Origin: H111-94 sp034436045
GTDB taxonomy: Bacteria; Chloroflexota; Ktedonobacteria; Ktedonobacterales; Ktedonobacteraceae
Direction: 5' to 3'
NCBI GenBank assembly: GCA_034436045.1
Contig: DAOTVZ010000155.1
Coordinates: 1 to 33,276 of the forward strand
DNA: 33,276 nucleotides
This document shows positions 31,337-33,276 of the stretch, in pieces (position 1 is the stretch's first letter; every line of letters starts with the position of its first letter). Both the position numbers and the translations under genes were made by a program. The notes under the pieces were generated by a model. The model made no database searches and had not been told where the DNA came from. It saw only the letters and a program-made list of their open reading frames with translations.

Positions 31337-32836
31337 ATGGGACTCTCTGCAACGGATCTCTACCTGCTCTCGCCGGAGCTGAGCCTGACTATCCTGGCTC
31401 TGGTGGTGATGATCCTCGATCTGTTTGTACACCGCCGCCTCGTGACGGTGGCGGTGGCCCTTATCGGTCTGATCGTCCCACTGGCTCTGCTGATTACGCA
31501 GGCAACAACTCTAAATTTTGCTGTGCCGCATCGTGCCTTCTACGGCATGCTGACGGTTGACCCCTATGCCATTTTCTTCGGCATCGTCTTTGTGCTGATC
31601 GCGGCGGTAATCATACTCTCCTCTTATGATTATATGAACCGCTACGTGAAGTCTGAGGGCGAATTTTATACGTTGCTGCTCTTCTCCGTCACGGGCATGA
31701 TGTTCATGGCGAGTACGACCGAACTGATCTCGATCTATATCTCGCTGGAACTGGCGAGCATTCCGCTCTACGTGATGGCGGGCCTGTTGCGCACCAGCCA
31801 GAAGTCGGCAGAGGCAGCAGTGAAATATGTGCTGCTGGGTGCAATGTCTTCTGCCATTCTGCTCTACGGCTTCGCGCTACTCTACGGCCTGACCGGCACG
31901 ACCGACCTGGCCGGTATTGCCAATGCGATTAAAACAGGTGTGCAGAACGGCAATGCCATGGAACTGGTGGCCTGTGTACTGATTCTGGCCGGTTTCGGCT
32001 TCAAGATTTCGGCAGTACCATTCCACATGTGGGCACCGGACATCTACGAGGGCGCGCCCACTCCGGCAACGGCCTTCTTCTCGGTCGGCTCTAAAGCGGC
32101 AGGTTTTGCCGCCCTGATTCGCGTCTTCATCGACGGCGGTCTCGGCCAGGTCAATCTGACCTCGCTGGTGGTAATCTTCGCGGTTGTAGCGGTGCTGACG
32201 ATGACGCTGGGCAACCTGGTGGCGGCTGTGCAGTCGAACGTGAAGCGCATGATGGCCTACTCCAGTATCGCGCAGGCGGGCTACATCCTGGTCGGCTTTA
32301 TCGTTAGCCTGGCGACGCACAACCCCGCCGGTAACGCTACCGTGCTGTTCTTTATCCTGGTCTATGTCATCACTAATCTGGGTGCATTCTCCGGCATCAT
32401 CGCGCTGGCCGATCTGACCGGCGGTGAGCGCATCGAGGATTTCAGGGGCCTGTGGCAGCGCGCGCCCTTCCTGAGTGCTGGCACCGCGCTCTGCCTGCTC
32501 TCGCTGGCCGGTATTCCGCCGGTCGCGGGTTTCTTCAGCAAAATCTTCATTTTCACCGCCGCCTGGGGCCTGGGCCAGAATGCCAATCTGGACTGGCTGG
32601 TGATTGTGGCACTATTGAATAGTGTGATCTCTCTGGTCTACTATGGACGCGTCGTGAAGGCGATGTTCTTTGATGCACCCCCCAGGAAGGATCATCTGAG
32701 GACACCAATGAGCCTGAACGTCTCAATCACAGTGACAACGGTGGCCTTGCTGGTCATCACGGTGGCTTCTCAGATTGTGCTGAACCTGGCGAATCCTGCC
32801 GCCAGTGGTCTGCTGGCGTTCTTGCTGGGCCGGTAA
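31337..32836 (+). CDS. nuoN: NADH-quinone oxidoreductase subunit N
   Basis: A 499-residue antiporter-like subunit. ATG 31337 has GGAGGGA nearby. Recognisable motifs: ISLELASIPLYVMAGL with the helix 5 Glu, GFGFKISAVPFHMWAPDIYE with the helix 7 Lys, and GAPTPATAFFSVGSKAAGFA, typical of NuoN/ND2. It is the last gene of the cluster; a terminator follows 25 bases later, so the operon contains only J, K, L, M and N. The Q-module and N-module subunits must be encoded elsewhere if a complete complex I is made. Confidence 0.96.
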   Translation: MGLSATDLYLLSPELSLTILALVVMILDLFVHRRLVTVAVALIGLIVPLALLITQATTLNFAVPHRAFYGMLTVDPYAIFFGIVFVLIAAVIILSSYDYMNRYVKSEGEFYTLLLFSVTGMMFMASTTELISIYISLELASIPLYVMAGLLRTSQKSAEAAVKYVLLGAMSSAILLYGFALLYGLTGTTDLAGIANAIKTGVQNGNAMELVACVLILAGFGFKISAVPFHMWAPDIYEGAPTPATAFFSVGSKAAGFAALIRVFIDGGLGQVNLTSLVVIFAVVAVLTMTLGNLVAAVQSNVKRMMAYSSIAQAGYILVGFIVSLATHNPAGNATVLFFILVYVITNLGAFSGIIALADLTGGERIEDFRGLWQRAPFLSAGTALCLLSLAGIPPVAGFFSKIFIFTAAWGLGQNANLDWLVIVALLNSVISLVYYGRVVKAMFFDAPPRKDHLRTPMSLNVSITVTTVALLVITVASQIVLNLANPAASGLLAFLLGR

Positions 32837-32860
32837 GCGCTCTCAAGAAATGTGGAAAAC

Positions 32861-32890
32861 GACGTGTAGCAATTGCTGCACGTCATTTTT
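32861..32890 (+). terminator. Rho-independent terminator of the nuo operon
   Basis: GACGTGTAGCA pairs with TGCTGCACGTC (one G-T pair) around a minimal loop (32861-32884), followed by ATTTTT. Confidence 0.85.
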
Positions 32891-32910
32891 GTTCTCTCGT
32901 TTCAGGACAA

Positions 32911-32930
32911 CTTTTGGAATTTTCCAAAAG
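32911..32930. promoter_or_regulatory. Operator-like perfect inverted repeat
   Basis: CTTTTGGAA-TT-TTCCAAAAG has perfect 9-bp arms and ends 24 bases before the TTGACA at 32955. Two related shorter repeats, TTTCC-N2-GGAAA (32939-32950) and TTTCC-N5-GGAAA (33039-33053), flank that promoter. A site for a dimeric regulator is likely. Confidence 0.5.
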
Positions 32931-32954
32931 TATAAAAATTTCCCTGGAAACCTA

Positions 32955-32983
32955 TTGACAACGCAAGGAAGCTGTGGCATAAT
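32955..32983 (+). promoter_or_regulatory. Near-consensus sigma70 promoter
   Basis: TTGACA (32955-32960), a 17-base spacer and CATAAT (32978-32983). This is the best -35 box in the window. Confidence 0.75.
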
Positions 32984-33102
32984 ACCGATGTCGCCGATAC
33001 GGAAATACAACACTCCCCGACGAAACCGGTAAGGGTCATTTCCCTGAAGGAAAAATCGAGAAGTACTTTTTTCTCACGAGGAAATACTTCTTTGTGAGTG
33101 TG

Positions 33103-33111
33103 TGCTATAAT
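33103..33111 (+). promoter_or_regulatory. Strong extended -10 promoter (TGC TATAAT)
   Basis: TG-C-TATAAT is a perfect extended -10. CTCAC (33073-33077) and GTGAG (33094-33098) form an inverted repeat across its -35 region. Transcription would start near 33118. Confidence 0.7.
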
Positions 33112-33117
33112 ACACTG

Positions 33118-33276
33118 GCGATGAGGGAGAGATATTCTCTCCAGTGGGGACCTTAACAATTGAAGAGTGGAAAGCAGAACAGCAAGGTGTGTGCGCTCCG
33201 TCGATCTCTGACAGGAGATCAGGATGGAGAGAACATGGTCTTGTCAATAAGCAATGAGTTCTGCGACAGCAGTCCA
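33118..33276 (+). other. Untranslated leader of a transcript continuing past the window
   Basis: From the predicted start site the RNA opens with the hairpin GGAGAGA-TAT-TCTCTCC (33126-33142). Next comes ACCTTAACAATT (33150-33161), which resembles the boxA antitermination site, and a second hairpin GATCTC-TGACAG-GAGATC lies at 33203-33220. ATG 33235 with GGAGAG at 33226-33231 opens a frame to the window edge (MVLSISNEFCDSSP) and could be the start of a protein gene. The alternative is the leader of a stable RNA operon. Nothing here decides between them. Confidence 0.4.

Noticed and set aside
33142..33153. T-box-like TGGGGACC in the right-edge leader
   Set aside because: The T-box sequence is TGGNACC; here there is an extra G, and no specifier stem or antiterminator is visible.
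1..33276. CRISPR arrays, tRNA or rRNA genes, insertion sequences, prophage
   Set aside because: I looked for regularly spaced repeats, cloverleaf-like motifs and transposase or integrase motifs and found none; the palindromic repeats are dispersed, not arrayed.

Overview
The window looks like chromosomal DNA from a free-living, aerobic, moderately GC-rich bacterium. A member of Chloroflexota, probably Ktedonobacteria-like, fits best. The grounds are the streptogramin-lyase-like propeller, the IlvG-type ThDP enzyme, long class A PBPs with basic N-terminal tails, and a GTAGGG-type palindromic repeat family. This placement is recognition and inference, not a search result. I see no tRNA, rRNA, CRISPR array, transposase or phage gene.

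Layout. 3-929: 3' part of a beta-propeller gene. 1091-3389: three small transcription units, namely a membrane-anchored cupredoxin-like protein, an alpha/beta-hydrolase-fold protein lacking its Ser and His, and a small secreted or anchored protein. 3465-6729: a three-gene redox operon (FAD/NAD oxidoreductase with a long disordered tail, two-cluster HdrC-like ferredoxin, five-helix membrane protein with a cytochrome-b-like H-x13-H pair in two helices). 6839-8485: a ThDP-dependent acetolactate-synthase-like enzyme. 8724-14613 (minus): two paralogous class A PBPs preceded by a MerR-like regulator gene. 14859-17777 (minus): PEP carboxylase. 18302-21036: an APC-family permease and a membrane-anchored Ser/Thr kinase. 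21538-26100: glutamate synthase large subunit behind a structured leader. 26711-32836: nuoJKLMN, the membrane arm of complex I only. 32837-33276: terminator, two promoters and the start of an untranslated leader whose product lies outside the window.

Together the genes cover anaplerosis (ppc), nitrogen assimilation (gltB), respiration (nuo and the FAD/Fe-S/cytochrome module), cell-wall synthesis and signalling. The most interesting items are the FAD/ferredoxin/diheme-b module (3465-6729), phased direct repeats upstream of the cupredoxin gene (951-1021), a dispersed palindromic repeat family that also sits in-frame inside a PBP gene and supplies the nuoL stop codon, the folded gltB leader, and the strong promoter and leader at the right edge.
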